Counted from the stretch's first letter, positions 26,447 to 36,192 are shown. The stretch is DNA of 64,000 bases from Enterocloster lavalensis (GCF_902364025.1 NZ_CABJCG010000025.1:14683-78682); one strand, 5' to 3'. The notes: generated from the letters alone by a model not told the origin. Made by a program: numbers and translations.

Positions 26447-26859
26447 GTGTACTCCTTTACTCTGGTAAACTGTCAGGTACCGGTTTTCATTATACATTCG
26501 AGGGTGTAAAAATGCAATGTGTTCGTGGGGAAATTCTGCGGGGAGCTGGGTGGGGGGATACAAGGAGGTGGGCGGAAGGAGCGGATGGGGGCGGCCTTAT
26601 GCGTCAGCTTGCGTTCAGCTATTTTCAAATTTTGTATCTATTCCTAATCCCGAAAAAGCCGTTGTTACAGTGATCCGCATTCTATATAGCGGCCGTGACG
26701 TCGAGGCTCAGCTCAGAAAATACACCAAAATGGAATGAAAATCTTTTCTAAAATACGTTTTAAAAAGGAGCCCACATCCCCTTCCCGGCGATATGGACTC
26801 CCATTTTTTACCAGTCTTTTCATTCCCTTCACGGACAAACGGCGCTCATCTTCCATCCG
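26447..26859. other. Gene-poor region with a possible ParE/RelE toxin remnant
   Basis: About 410 bp with no intact gene. A G-rich plus-strand tract runs at about 26522-26605. Codons 26655-26738 on the plus strand read EKAVVTVIRILYSGRDVEAQ and then stop, similar to the C-terminal strand and helix of RelE/ParE toxins (ILYGxRDxE). No start, ribosome site or antitoxin remains, so this is at best a fragment. Confidence 0.35.
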
Positions 26860-27729
26860 TCACCGGTACAGTCGCGAGAGCATCTGCTGGGCCTGCCCGG
26901 CCACGCCCAGGGTATTCCCCTCCCTGGCGATCTCCTCCAAAAGTCTGGCCGCGCGGTCGTACTCTTCCTCCTTGAACTCGATCTGAGCCAGGCGGAACAT
27001 CATCTGCAGCCGCTGGGCCTTGTTGTGGCTCATGCGGATTTTTTCCTCCAGCAGGGCGGTCAGCTCCTCCCGGTATTTCTGCTTTTTCTCCGGTTCCCGG
27101 GTGTAGTCGTAGAAATCTTCCAGCTCGGTCATCCGCTGCATATCGTGCATCCACTTGAAATTCTGTCTGGCGTCGCGGTAGCCTGCGGCGGCGAATTTCC
27201 CAAGGGCTCCGTACTCCTTGTCGATCTCCATGCTGTCCTTTTTCATAAAATGATAGTCGCACAGCAGCACGGTTCTGCGGTAATCCCAGGCCCGGGAGTG
27301 AAGCTCCAGCTCCTTCATGGCCTGGCGGGCCTCGTCCTCACGGCCTTCCAGCATCATGCAGTTGAGCACCGCGGCCACGGTCTCCACGTTGCGGTTGACA
27401 AACAGCCCTAAAAGGGGGCCGCGGTCCGCCTCTCGCATCACCCCCAGCGCCAGGCTGGGATCGCACTGATCGCAGACCAGGCTGACGATCAACCGGTTGT
27501 AGCCGCGGACCAGCAGGTACATGCCAAAGGCAAATACCGCCGCGATACCCGCCATAGCCAGAAAACGCCACGGTCTCCAAAGATAATAGATCGACAGCAA
27601 ACAGGCCAGGATACACAGAATCAACAGCGTCCACGCCTTGGCCTGCCATCTCCTGACAATCTGCCTGCCCTGGTTTCTGCTGTGCTGTGAAGCCGCCTGA
27701 TCCAAAAGCCCTCTCAGTCTCTTTTCCAT
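26860..27729 (-). CDS. Membrane protein with cytoplasmic helical (TPR-like) domain, unknown function
   Basis: A 289-residue protein. Two hydrophobic segments (about 33-52 and 56-76) follow a basic N-terminus. The remaining 210 residues are helical and resemble tetratricopeptide repeats, with a last clear unit AQIEFKEEEYDRAARLLEEI. I recognise no specific family. It begins 37 bp after addA and is probably co-transcribed, so its expression may follow AddAB. Its role is unknown. Confidence 0.8.
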   Translation of the reverse strand: MEKRLRGLLDQAASQHSRNQGRQIVRRWQAKAWTLLILCILACLLSIYYLWRPWRFLAMAGIAAVFAFGMYLLVRGYNRLIVSLVCDQCDPSLALGVMREADRGPLLGLFVNRNVETVAAVLNCMMLEGREDEARQAMKELELHSRAWDYRRTVLLCDYHFMKKDSMEIDKEYGALGKFAAAGYRDARQNFKWMHDMQRMTELEDFYDYTREPEKKQKYREELTALLEEKIRMSHNKAQRLQMMFRLAQIEFKEEEYDRAARLLEEIAREGNTLGVAGQAQQMLSRLYR

Positions 27730-27766
27730 AGCCCTCGCCCTTTCTGCTTTAAAATGATATTACATA

Positions 27767-30700
27767 CTATAATAAGACACTTTCCTGTAATGTCAATGAG
27801 TAAATTATGTTCTCCTTGACTTTTTTTCCCGTCAGCTGCTCCAAAGCCCTCTGATAATAGGCCACCTGCTGCCGGTAGCGCTCCGCCAAACGTTCCCGTC
27901 CGGCGCGCCCTCCGGGCACCCGGTCCGTCTTGTAATCGATCAACACCAGGCCGTCCTCTTCCTCCATGTAGGCGTCGATCACGCCCTGAACCAGCACCAG
28001 CTCCCGGGAATCGCCGCGGCCCATCTCCCGGGCCGGGATTCCGATGATGAACTGCTGCTCCCGGTGAAGCCTTCCGCCCCGCTGCGCCTCGGCCATGCGC
28101 TGCCCCAGCGGACTGTTCAACATGGTAAAAATAACCATTTCATCCAGCGCGTCATAGGCTTCCTGCTCCAGGTATCCGGTTTCCAGAAGGGATTTCAAGG
28201 CCGCGCGGACGTCCTCCCGGCTGTGCAGCTTCCCAAAATCCAGGCATTCCAGCGCCCGGTGATAGGCCGTTCCGCGGGCCGCGCCGGCGGCTCCGGCCCG
28301 TTCCAGACCGACCGCTCTCCCGCCGACGGTTCCGGCCCGTTCCAGACCAACCTCTCTCCCGTCGACAGTTCCGGCCCGTTCCAGACCAGCCTCTCCCCCA
28401 CCGGCGGCTCCGGCCCGTTCCGAGCCAACCTCTCTCCCACCGGCGGCTCCGGTCCGTTCCGAGCCAACCGCTCTCCCACCAGCGGTTCCGGATCGTTCCG
28501 AGCCAACCTCTCCCACGCCGTCAGTCCAGACATCTCCCAAAATGCGCGCTTCCCCTTCGATTCCCAGAAGCCTTCCTCTGCCGATCTCCTCCTCGTCCTG
28601 CCCCACCTGTCCCTGCTTTTTCAGCTCCGACACGGACAGCATGGCGTAGAGGCCGGTGTCTCCCCCGTAGGGATACCGGTAGTTCAGCGCATCCGCCAAC
28701 TGCCCCGCCGCCTCCGGGTCATAGACCGTATCCGTGTCCAGGGTCAGCAACTCCTCACGGGAGACCTGGCGCGAAGCCTGGCGGCGGATTTCCATGCCCA
28801 CCAGCCCGGTCAGGGGAATCTGGCGCTTCTGGATCGTGCCGTCGCAGGCGCTCATCAGCAGCCAGTCCAGGAACGAACCGGCGGCCGACAAAATGGTGTA
28901 TGGGATCGCCCCGTCCGCCAGCGGCACCTGGGCCCATTTTTCCAGCTTTGACCCCAGAGAGCGGTCCGTGGCCGTCATGATCAGCTTTTCCTTGGCCCGG
29001 GTCATGGCCACATAGAGTACCCGCAGCTCCTCGCCCATGGATTCCAGCTCCATGCGCCGCTTCAGAGCCTGCTTTTTCAGCGTGGGCATTTTCAGGCGCT
29101 GTTTTAAATCCAGATAATCCGCAGCCAGCCCAAGGTCCGCGTCCAGCAGGACGGCCCCGTAGGCGTCCTGTTTATTAAAACGCTTTCCCATTCCGGCCAG
29201 AAACACCACCGGGAACTCCAGGCCCTTGCTCTTGTGGATGCTCATGATGCGCACCGTGTCCGCCTGCTCGCCGGCGACATTTGCCTCTCCGAAATCCGTG
29301 TCGTATTTCTTCAGCTTCTCGATGTAGCGGATAAAATGGAACAGGCCCTTGTAGCTGGTGGCCTCGTAGGCGATGGCCTTCTCCACCAGCATGTCCAGAT
29401 TGGCCCTTCTGGTCTCCCCGGCCGGCATGGCGGACACGTAATCGTAGTAACCGCTGGCCTCAAAGGCCCGGTACAAAAGCTGGTGGACCGGCAGATAGCG
29501 GGCGTCCCGGCGCAGGCCCTCCAGAAGCGTTTCCAGACATGCCAGCTTCTCCCCGATAGACCGCACGGCCTCCTCAGGCGCGTCCACGCCTTCCCCGCCA
29601 TTTTCCTTCCAGTGCATAAAGGCACCGTACACGCCCCGGTCCTGGCCCTTTTCGGGCGCGCGCTTGTAGGCCGCCACGAGCCATGCCATCTCCTCGTCCG
29701 TCATGGAAACCATGGGGGACCTCATCACCGCGGCCAGAGGAATGTCCTGCATCGGGTTGTCTACCACGGCCAGAAGGCTTAGGACCGTCTCCACCTCCAC
29801 GGTATTGAAATACCCGGTTTTCGTCTGCGCGTAGGCGGGAATCCCCTCGTTCATCAGCACGTTGACAAAGACCTCGGACCAGCCGCTCAGGCTCCTCAAC
29901 AGGATCACCATATCCCCAAGGCGGACCGGCCGGTATTCCTCCGCGCCCTTATCCCAGACCATCAGGCCGTTTTCCGGGTCCATCAGCTCCCGGATGCGGA
30001 TGGCGGCCATGCGGGCCTCCAGCTCCTTGGCCGTGTAGTCCATCGCCTCCTCGTCCAGCTGCTTCAGGGCGTCCGCCCCTGTATCCACCAAAAGCAGTTC
30101 CGTGGGCGTGCCGGTCCGCTCGCCCGGCGCGAACTGTGCCCCTGGGTGCAGGGCCGTCTCCTCCGTATAGCGGATTCCCCCCAGCGCCCTGGTCATGATC
30201 TTGTAAAATACATCGTTCACGCTGTCCAACACCGTGGCCCGGCTGCGGAAGTTCTGGTGCAGTTCGATTTTCTGGTGCAGGCTCTCGGAGACGGAATACC
30301 GCTCGTACTTGTCCATAAACAGCTCCGGGCGCGCCAGACGGAACCGGTAAATGCTCTGCTTCACATCCCCCACCATAAATACGTTGGGTTTCCCCCAGCG
30401 CTCCCGGGAAATGCTGGTGATCAGCGTTTCCTGCACATTGTTGCTGTCCTGGTACTCGTCCACCAGAATCTCCTCGAACTGGCGCGCCAGCTCGTCCGCC
30501 ACCGCGGTTGGGCGGCGCTTAACCGGCCGGAAAGGCACGCGCCGGGAGGGCTCGGCGGCCGGTTCTTTGGTGTTCACCGCTTCCTCCCCCGGCACCGGCT
30601 CCATCAGCACTTCCAATGCCAAATGTTCCAGATCATTGAAATCCAGCACGTTCCGGTCCCGCTTCTTCTCCCGGTAGCAGCGGTCGAAGTCCTCAGTCAG

Positions 30701-31729
30701 GTCCAGCAGCGTGGAAATAACCCCGGCGGTTCCCCTTACCGCCTCCACCATCTCCTCCGGGCTCTGGACGCCGTAGTTCTCCTGGCATTTGGCAACCGCC
30801 TTCTTGGCCCGGTCCCGGCAGGCGGACACATAGGCCTTTTTCTCCTGGTCCACCTCCTTGCTGCGGATCGCAGCCAGGCGGCCAAAGGAAATATTTCCCA
30901 ATTCTTCGTACAGTCCCCGGTAGTTCCCCTTCCCGGCGGCCTCCCGCACCGCCCGAATCTGCCGCCTGTCGTTCACCAGCATGGGCTCGTAAGCCAGAGG
31001 GCCGTTCTCCTCCCGGCAAATGTCGATGGCCTCACCCAGCTGGATTTCCAGCTCCTCCATCTGCAGCTGCACATCCCGAAGGATAAACTGCATCCAAGGG
31101 CTCTGCTCGATCTGCTCCAACGTCTCCTCCCGCAGCTCCTCCCTGCATGCGGCCACCCACTCCATGGGCCATGGGTGGCTCTGGGAGAACTGCCAGGCCT
31201 GCAGAATCACATCTTCGATCCCGGCGTCGGACTTGCCGCGGCCGAATTGCTCCACAAAGGCCGCAAAATCCTCGCCGCCCTCCTGGTAATGCCGCTCCAG
31301 CATTTCCTTCATCACGTCCGCCCGCATCAGGGCCAGCTCCCCCTCGTCGCCGATACGGAAAGCCGGATCGATCTCCAGACTGCTGTAATGGTTGCGGATC
31401 AGATTCAGACAAAAGCTGTCGATGGTGGTAATCTGCGCCTGTGGAATCAGCGCCCCCTGCAGCCACAGATGCTCGTCGTCCGGGCAGACGGTCAACAGCT
31501 TGTCCACCGCCGCGCCGACCCGCTCCCGCATCTCCGCAGCCGCCGCGTTGGTAAAGGTCATCACCAGCAGCTGGTCGATGTTGAGGGGATGCTCGCCCTC
31601 ACTGATCATGCGGATGATCCGTTCCACCAGCACCGCCGTCTTGCCGGAGCCCGCCGCCGCGGATACCAGCAGATTCCGGTTGCGGCTGTCGATCACCTGC
31701 TGCTGTTTCTCAGTCCATTTCACTGCCAT
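27767..31729 (-). CDS. addA: AddA: helicase-nuclease subunit A, with internal minisatellite
   Basis: A 1320-residue UvrD/Rep-type helicase with a C-terminal nuclease. Walker A is AAAGSGKT (24-31); ILVDEYQDSNNVQ is motif II; IMSIHKSKGLEFPVVF and ELRVLYVAMTRAKEKL are motifs V and VI; the RecB-type nuclease core is LVLIDYKTDRVPG near the C-terminus. It processes double-strand breaks with AddB. Just before the nuclease domain (DNA 28280-28525) lies an in-frame array of about six 13-residue units rich in Gly, Ala, Glu and Arg (consensus around GGREVGSERAG). It looks like a flexible linker grown by tandem duplication and is absent from AddA proteins I know. Confidence 0.95.
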   Translation of the reverse strand: MAVKWTEKQQQVIDSRNRNLLVSAAAGSGKTAVLVERIIRMISEGEHPLNIDQLLVMTFTNAAAAEMRERVGAAVDKLLTVCPDDEHLWLQGALIPQAQITTIDSFCLNLIRNHYSSLEIDPAFRIGDEGELALMRADVMKEMLERHYQEGGEDFAAFVEQFGRGKSDAGIEDVILQAWQFSQSHPWPMEWVAACREELREETLEQIEQSPWMQFILRDVQLQMEELEIQLGEAIDICREENGPLAYEPMLVNDRRQIRAVREAAGKGNYRGLYEELGNISFGRLAAIRSKEVDQEKKAYVSACRDRAKKAVAKCQENYGVQSPEEMVEAVRGTAGVISTLLDLTEDFDRCYREKKRDRNVLDFNDLEHLALEVLMEPVPGEEAVNTKEPAAEPSRRVPFRPVKRRPTAVADELARQFEEILVDEYQDSNNVQETLITSISRERWGKPNVFMVGDVKQSIYRFRLARPELFMDKYERYSVSESLHQKIELHQNFRSRATVLDSVNDVFYKIMTRALGGIRYTEETALHPGAQFAPGERTGTPTELLLVDTGADALKQLDEEAMDYTAKELEARMAAIRIRELMDPENGLMVWDKGAEEYRPVRLGDMVILLRSLSGWSEVFVNVLMNEGIPAYAQTKTGYFNTVEVETVLSLLAVVDNPMQDIPLAAVMRSPMVSMTDEEMAWLVAAYKRAPEKGQDRGVYGAFMHWKENGGEGVDAPEEAVRSIGEKLACLETLLEGLRRDARYLPVHQLLYRAFEASGYYDYVSAMPAGETRRANLDMLVEKAIAYEATSYKGLFHFIRYIEKLKKYDTDFGEANVAGEQADTVRIMSIHKSKGLEFPVVFLAGMGKRFNKQDAYGAVLLDADLGLAADYLDLKQRLKMPTLKKQALKRRMELESMGEELRVLYVAMTRAKEKLIMTATDRSLGSKLEKWAQVPLADGAIPYTILSAAGSFLDWLLMSACDGTIQKRQIPLTGLVGMEIRRQASRQVSREELLTLDTDTVYDPEAAGQLADALNYRYPYGGDTGLYAMLSVSELKKQGQVGQDEEEIGRGRLLGIEGEARILGDVWTDGVGEVGSERSGTAGGRAVGSERTGAAGGREVGSERAGAAGGGEAGLERAGTVDGREVGLERAGTVGGRAVGLERAGAAGAARGTAYHRALECLDFGKLHSREDVRAALKSLLETGYLEQEAYDALDEMVIFTMLNSPLGQRMAEAQRGGRLHREQQFIIGIPAREMGRGDSRELVLVQGVIDAYMEEEDGLVLIDYKTDRVPGGRAGRERLAERYRQQVAYYQRALEQLTGKKVKENIIYSLTLQESVLL
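28280..28525. repeat. 39-bp coding minisatellite in addA (about 6 units)
   Basis: The core CGTTCC recurs at 28299, 28338, 28377, 28416, 28455 and 28494, exactly 39 bp apart. The unit is GC-rich, keeps the frame (13 codons) and varies at several positions between copies, so it is not very recent. Confidence 0.9.
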
Positions 31730-31780
31730 TTATCTAGGTTCCTTTCTGTCTGAATCTGCGGGATACCGCTCTGCTTTTCT

Positions 31781-34700
31781 CTACTCCCCATCTGTCTCCG
31801 CCCGATCTTCCGTTCCCAATTCCTCCCAGATCTCCTCCGGCTTCAACGCCTTCAGTTTCCGGTAGCCGTATCCCGCGGTCTTGGTGTCAAAACCGCAGAC
31901 CGCGTGGTAGGGACAGTAGTCGCAGGCGGTGCGGGCGCTATTCTTATAGGGCTTTAAGGAGGTGTCGCCCTCCAGAATATCCCGGCCCGCGGTGCGCAGC
32001 TTCTGATTTACATAAGACTTCAACTGTTCAAAACGTTTTCCGCTGGCAACGGAGGACCGGCTCTCCTGGATCAGCCCAGCTTTCAGGGCCACCGGGATCA
32101 CATCGGACTGGGTCTCAATTTCCCGGTCCAGGTGGCGGATCACCTCCAGCTCCCGGTTTACCAGGCCGTTCATGCGCAGCTGGCGCAGAATCTGCTGCTC
32201 AATCTCCTCCGGCGTCATGGCTGCCTTCTTCTCCACCAGGGGGTCCTGAATGTTGTAGTAGAAGATTCCCGCGGGCACCACCTCCTTGCCCGGATTCTTC
32301 CGCTCCTCCATCTCCAGAGCCGCATCCAGGTACACCACCAGCTGAAGCTGCAGCCCGTAGTACAGAGCCGCCAGATCAAAGCTGGTGCCGCCTGACTTGT
32401 AATCGATGATCTTCACATAGAGCGTTCCGCCGTCCTCGCAAATATCCATCCGGTCGATGCGGCCTCTGAGCTGCAACTCCTCATCCGGCGACAGGGCGAT
32501 GCGCATTGCCTTTAAATTATCCACCGCTGAGAAGGACACCTCAAATCCCGCAGGCTCAAAATCTCCCCGCTTCACCTGCTCGGCCAGAGCCCAGATGGTG
32601 CGGTCCGTCATCCGCTCCACCCGCCCGGCCAGGTAAGCGTATCGGGCGCTGCTCATCATGATGGTATTGCCGTAATCCGCCACCACCTGGGACACGCTCT
32701 CTTTCACCAACCCCTGGCGTCCCTCCTCGGTCAGGTTGCGCCAGTCCCGCCCCTGGGCTTTCATCACCTGGAAACACCGGTCAATGGACTGGTGGAACAG
32801 GTTTCCCATGTCCACCGCCTCCAGTTCGTACTCCCGGCGCTCCATCAGCTCCAGCCCGTACCGCAGAAAATGGGCGTAAGCGCAGGAGGCGTACTGTTCC
32901 AGCCGGGTAACACTGCCCTGTAAAATTTTCCCATACAGCGCCCGCGCCGCCGCCCGGCCGATTCCACGCTCCTCATAGGAGTAAAATGCCGCCTGTACCA
33001 GCATTTTCACCTCTTCCCGGTAATCCTCCTGCCCAAAGAACCACCGGTACAGCTCCAGAAATTTCCGCTCCCACTGCGAATCCTGCTCCGCGCCGTCCGC
33101 AGCGTCCGGCTCCTTTAAATCCCGGTAGGTCTTTAATCCCTGAATCAGCGTCTCCTTGCCGTCCCTGGGCGTCTGCACCGGCCATTTCACGGTGGAACCG
33201 TCCTCCGCCGTCAGGCCGGGAAACAGCTTGTAAACCTCGCCCAAAAGCACGGAGGGCCTCAGGCTCTTACCGTCCGAGCTGCGCCCCGCGTAGGTGATCA
33301 CCAGACGCCGGGAGGGCTTGGAGAGCATGAGATACAGGTAAAATTTCTGCATACAGCCGTCCTCCCGGGCCGTGGGAGCCAGCTCCAGGCGGTGCGCCTT
33401 GAAAAATTCCCGGTCCCGGTCGCCCAACAGGCTGCCGCCGTTCTTACGCTGGGGCACCACGCCGTCGTTGACGCCCACAAAGAACAGCACCTGCACGCCG
33501 TCCAGACGGGTGCGGGTGATATCGCCCACCATCACCTGGTCGATGGTGGCCGGGATCACGCCCACCTGAATCTCCCCAAAGCCGGCATCCAGAATCTGGG
33601 CATAGCTCTTGCGCTCCGCCTTCTCATCGCCCAATAGACCGGTGAGACGCTCAAAGAGTTCCTCCACCCTGTCATACACCTGGCCGTACTCCCTGGCCAG
33701 ATTCTCATCCCCCCGGAGGCCCCGGGCGGCAAAATACGCCTGGTACTCCTCCAGCTTTTCCTTAAGCTCCATGGATTCCAGATAGGTCCGCAGGGCCTGG
33801 GTCACGGAAGCCACCGTGGCGTCCTTTGACATGGCCTCCCGCAGGGGGCGCAGGGGCGCAAGAATCCATTGGCGGAAATCGTTCAGCTCCTGCAGATTCA
33901 AATTTTCCGCGCCCTTAAACTGCGCCTCCCACTGGCTGTCCCAGCGCTTCCAGCCATTGATCCCCAGCGCCCGGACATAGTTTTCCAGCCGGTCCGTCAT
34001 AACCGCGGCTTCCTCCCGGCTGTAACGCCGGCCGGCGCCTCCCCCGGTTCCCTCCAATAAAACGTCCGCCAGCTCGCCGTCGCTGGCTTCCTCCCAGTCG
34101 ATGGCCTCATCGCCGGTATCCGTACACGCCGCCCCGGTGGCCTCCCCGCCGGAATTCGGACGCGCCACTCCGACGGCCTCTTCTCCGGTATCCGTACACG
34201 CCGTTCCAACAGCTTCTCCGCCGTAATCCGCTCCCGCCGCACCGGTGGCCTCCCCGCCGATATCCGCACGCGCTGCTCCAACAGCTTCCCCGCCGGAATC
34301 CGCTCCCGCCGCTCCGGTGGCCTCCCCGCCGGATTCCGCTCCTGCCGCCCCAACAGTCTCCCCGCCGGATTCCGCACCTACCTCCCCAACAGCCCCCCTG
34401 TCATACACCAACCCCGTCTTCAGATACCGGAACACATTCTCATACGAGAAGTCCCGCACCGCCTCCAGCACCGCGCGGATCAGCTCCACCATGGGGTTTT
34501 CCAGGATGCTCTTCTTGTCGTCCATGAAAAACGGAATTCCCGCCTGGTCAAACTGGCGGGTGATCTCCCGCCCGTAGGCCGCCAGGTCGCCGGTCACCAC
34601 CGCCATATCCCGGTAGCGCAGCCCCTGCTCCCGCACCAGGCTTTCGATGCGGCTCTTCACATAGCGCACTTCCTCCTCCGGCGTCTGGCCGCAGAAGAGC

Positions 34701-35629
34701 TTCACCTGATCCTGTTCTCCCTTCCAGGCCCTCCCGTTGTACCGGTACAGGTTCTGCTCCAGGAAGTCCAGGGCCGGGCTCTGGGCAAAACGCCAGGCAG
34801 GCCGCCGGTCCAGAATCACATCCTCCTTAAGCTCCACCCCTCCGGCCTTCGCCATGGCCGCCAGACGGCAGACTGTGTGCTTACTCATATAAAACAGGTT
34901 CTGAATCCCGCTCTCCCGGTAGGGGTCCGCCCGGTAATCCACCGTCACCGCGCAGACCACGTCCAGGGCGTGGGTGATAAACAACTCCACAATCCGGTAC
35001 TGAACCGGCGTAAAGCCCGTGTACCCGTCCAGGAAAATCACGCTGTTTTTCAGCATCTCCGAGCGCGGCAGTTCCCGGCACAAAATATCCAGAATCTCCT
35101 CCGCCGTGATATAGTGATCCGCAATATAATCCTTGAATTCCTGAAAGATCAGCCCCAGATCCCCCAGCTTCTGTTTCAACAGCGGGTTCTCCGTCTCCCC
35201 CTGCAGCTGCTCCAGATCCTGAGGCGTAATTCCGTACTGGCAGAGCTCGGAAATCTGGGATTTCAGCTGGTTGATGAAACCCGCCTGCCCCAGATGGCTG
35301 CCGTAGAGGCCAAGACCGCTCTTTTTCCGGCCGGAAACCCGGCGCAGGACCATGGATTTTCCCATATCGTCCAGCACCACCGGCATTTTCACCGCCAGCT
35401 CGTCGAACACCCGGTAGGCCAGGCGCTTGAAGCTCAGGACGTCGATGTTCATGATGCCGTGCCTTGGGTGCAGGCGGATGATCTCCTTCTGGGCCTGCAT
35501 GGTAAACTGCTCCGGCACCACCACCAGAAAACGCCGGTCCGGCTGTTCCAGGGACAGCCGGATGGCCTGCTCATACAGATAGCGGGTTTTTCCGGAACCG
35601 GAACCGCCGAAAACAAATTGTAACGCCAC
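31781..35629 (-). CDS. addB: AddB: helicase-nuclease subunit B, with internal minisatellite, GTG start
   Basis: An AddB protein of 1282 residues. Walker A GGSGSGKT is at 8-15, the nuclease core is KIIDYKSGGTSFD, and the iron-sulfur cysteines are in YASCAYAHF and ACDYCPYHAVCGF. I choose the GTG at 35627-35629 because AGGAGG lies 7 nt upstream; the frame continues 24 nt further without a ribosome site. With AddA it resects double-strand breaks and recognises Chi. About 400 residues from the N-terminus (DNA 34110-34400) sits an in-frame array of about eight 12-residue units such as VGAAGAESGGEA, unusual for AddB. Confidence 0.95.
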   Translation of the reverse strand: MALQFVFGGSGSGKTRYLYEQAIRLSLEQPDRRFLVVVPEQFTMQAQKEIIRLHPRHGIMNIDVLSFKRLAYRVFDELAVKMPVVLDDMGKSMVLRRVSGRKKSGLGLYGSHLGQAGFINQLKSQISELCQYGITPQDLEQLQGETENPLLKQKLGDLGLIFQEFKDYIADHYITAEEILDILCRELPRSEMLKNSVIFLDGYTGFTPVQYRIVELFITHALDVVCAVTVDYRADPYRESGIQNLFYMSKHTVCRLAAMAKAGGVELKEDVILDRRPAWRFAQSPALDFLEQNLYRYNGRAWKGEQDQVKLFCGQTPEEEVRYVKSRIESLVREQGLRYRDMAVVTGDLAAYGREITRQFDQAGIPFFMDDKKSILENPMVELIRAVLEAVRDFSYENVFRYLKTGLVYDRGAVGEVGAESGGETVGAAGAESGGEATGAAGADSGGEAVGAARADIGGEATGAAGADYGGEAVGTACTDTGEEAVGVARPNSGGEATGAACTDTGDEAIDWEEASDGELADVLLEGTGGGAGRRYSREEAAVMTDRLENYVRALGINGWKRWDSQWEAQFKGAENLNLQELNDFRQWILAPLRPLREAMSKDATVASVTQALRTYLESMELKEKLEEYQAYFAARGLRGDENLAREYGQVYDRVEELFERLTGLLGDEKAERKSYAQILDAGFGEIQVGVIPATIDQVMVGDITRTRLDGVQVLFFVGVNDGVVPQRKNGGSLLGDRDREFFKAHRLELAPTAREDGCMQKFYLYLMLSKPSRRLVITYAGRSSDGKSLRPSVLLGEVYKLFPGLTAEDGSTVKWPVQTPRDGKETLIQGLKTYRDLKEPDAADGAEQDSQWERKFLELYRWFFGQEDYREEVKMLVQAAFYSYEERGIGRAAARALYGKILQGSVTRLEQYASCAYAHFLRYGLELMERREYELEAVDMGNLFHQSIDRCFQVMKAQGRDWRNLTEEGRQGLVKESVSQVVADYGNTIMMSSARYAYLAGRVERMTDRTIWALAEQVKRGDFEPAGFEVSFSAVDNLKAMRIALSPDEELQLRGRIDRMDICEDGGTLYVKIIDYKSGGTSFDLAALYYGLQLQLVVYLDAALEMEERKNPGKEVVPAGIFYYNIQDPLVEKKAAMTPEEIEQQILRQLRMNGLVNRELEVIRHLDREIETQSDVIPVALKAGLIQESRSSVASGKRFEQLKSYVNQKLRTAGRDILEGDTSLKPYKNSARTACDYCPYHAVCGFDTKTAGYGYRKLKALKPEEIWEELGTEDRAETDGE
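34110..34400. repeat. 36-bp coding minisatellite in addB (about 8 units)
   Basis: The core CTCCCCGCC appears at 34142, 34250 and 34322, distances of 108 and 72 bp (three and two times 36). The encoded 12-residue units alternate VG/TG starts and are rich in Gly, Ala, Glu and Asp. Confidence 0.88.
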
Positions 35630-35734
35630 GTTTTTTCCTCCTGTCGCTTCCAATCGAATGTATTGCTGCGATGCCGCTCATATTTCTTCCCCTCCGCTCA
35701 TAAGCTATAACAAATTGTACCGGAGGTTTTATCT

Positions 35735-36166
35735 ATGAGCTCCAAAACCAAAATCGTCGTGCTGCGCATGAAAGAGATTATCTACACCGGGATCTTCGTG
35801 GGCCTGGCTATTCTGCTCGTCACCCTGTGCCTCATTATGTTCCGTCCCAAAAAAGATACAGCCGGCAGTGAAGCGGCCAGCTATATCCCCGGCGTCTACA
35901 GCGCCTCCCTGAATCTGGGAAACCAGGACGTAAACGTGCAGGTGGCCGTGGATGCCAACCGGATCAGCTCCGTTTCCCTGGTGCCCTTAAGCGAAGCAGT
36001 CACCACCATGTACCCGCTGATGCAGCCCACGCTCGACGAGCTGGCGGACCAGATCGTGAGCACCCAGTCCCTGGAAAACCTTACATACTCCAGCCAGTCC
36101 CGCTACACCTCGGCCGCGCTGTTAAAAGCCATCCAGACCGCTCTGGATAAGGCGAAGATCCAGTAA
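35735..36166 (+). CDS. Membrane-anchored FMN-binding-domain-like protein, unknown function
   Basis: A 143-residue protein with an N-terminal cytoplasmic stretch, one transmembrane helix (about 14-37) and an extracytoplasmic domain. The segment GVYSASLNLGNQDVNVQVAV and the closing SRYTSAALLKAIQTAL follow the FMN-binding domain pattern, but the usual SGATxTS flavinylation motif reads SQSRYTS, so covalent FMN is unlikely. It has GGAGG upstream and is divergent from addB. The role is unknown. Confidence 0.75.
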   Translation: MSSKTKIVVLRMKEIIYTGIFVGLAILLVTLCLIMFRPKKDTAGSEAASYIPGVYSASLNLGNQDVNVQVAVDANRISSVSLVPLSEAVTTMYPLMQPTLDELADQIVSTQSLENLTYSSQSRYTSAALLKAIQTALDKAKIQ

Positions 36167-36168
36167 CT

Positions 36169-36192
36169 GCGGTTTTTTAAACCGCGGCGTTT
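36169..36192 (+). terminator. Weak hairpin after the FMN-domain gene
   Basis: GCGGTTT (36169-36175) and AAACCGC (36179-36185) pair across a 3-nt loop, 3 bp after the stop codon, followed by GGCGTTTTG. The T-tract is short, so termination is likely but not certain. Confidence 0.45.

Noticed and set aside
26522..26605. Canonical G-quadruplex in the G-rich intergenic tract
   Set aside because: Four G3 runs with loops of seven or fewer bases could not be placed; only three close runs are present.
28064..28951. Plus-strand ORF rich in PFQT/PFRAN repeats as a repeat protein
   Set aside because: It is the antisense reading of the addA minisatellite and has no start signals.
30146..31753. 535-codon plus-strand ORF opposite addA
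   Set aside because: It is a shadow of the GC-rich addA coding strand: Leu/His/Arg-rich, no ribosome site, no recognisable domain.
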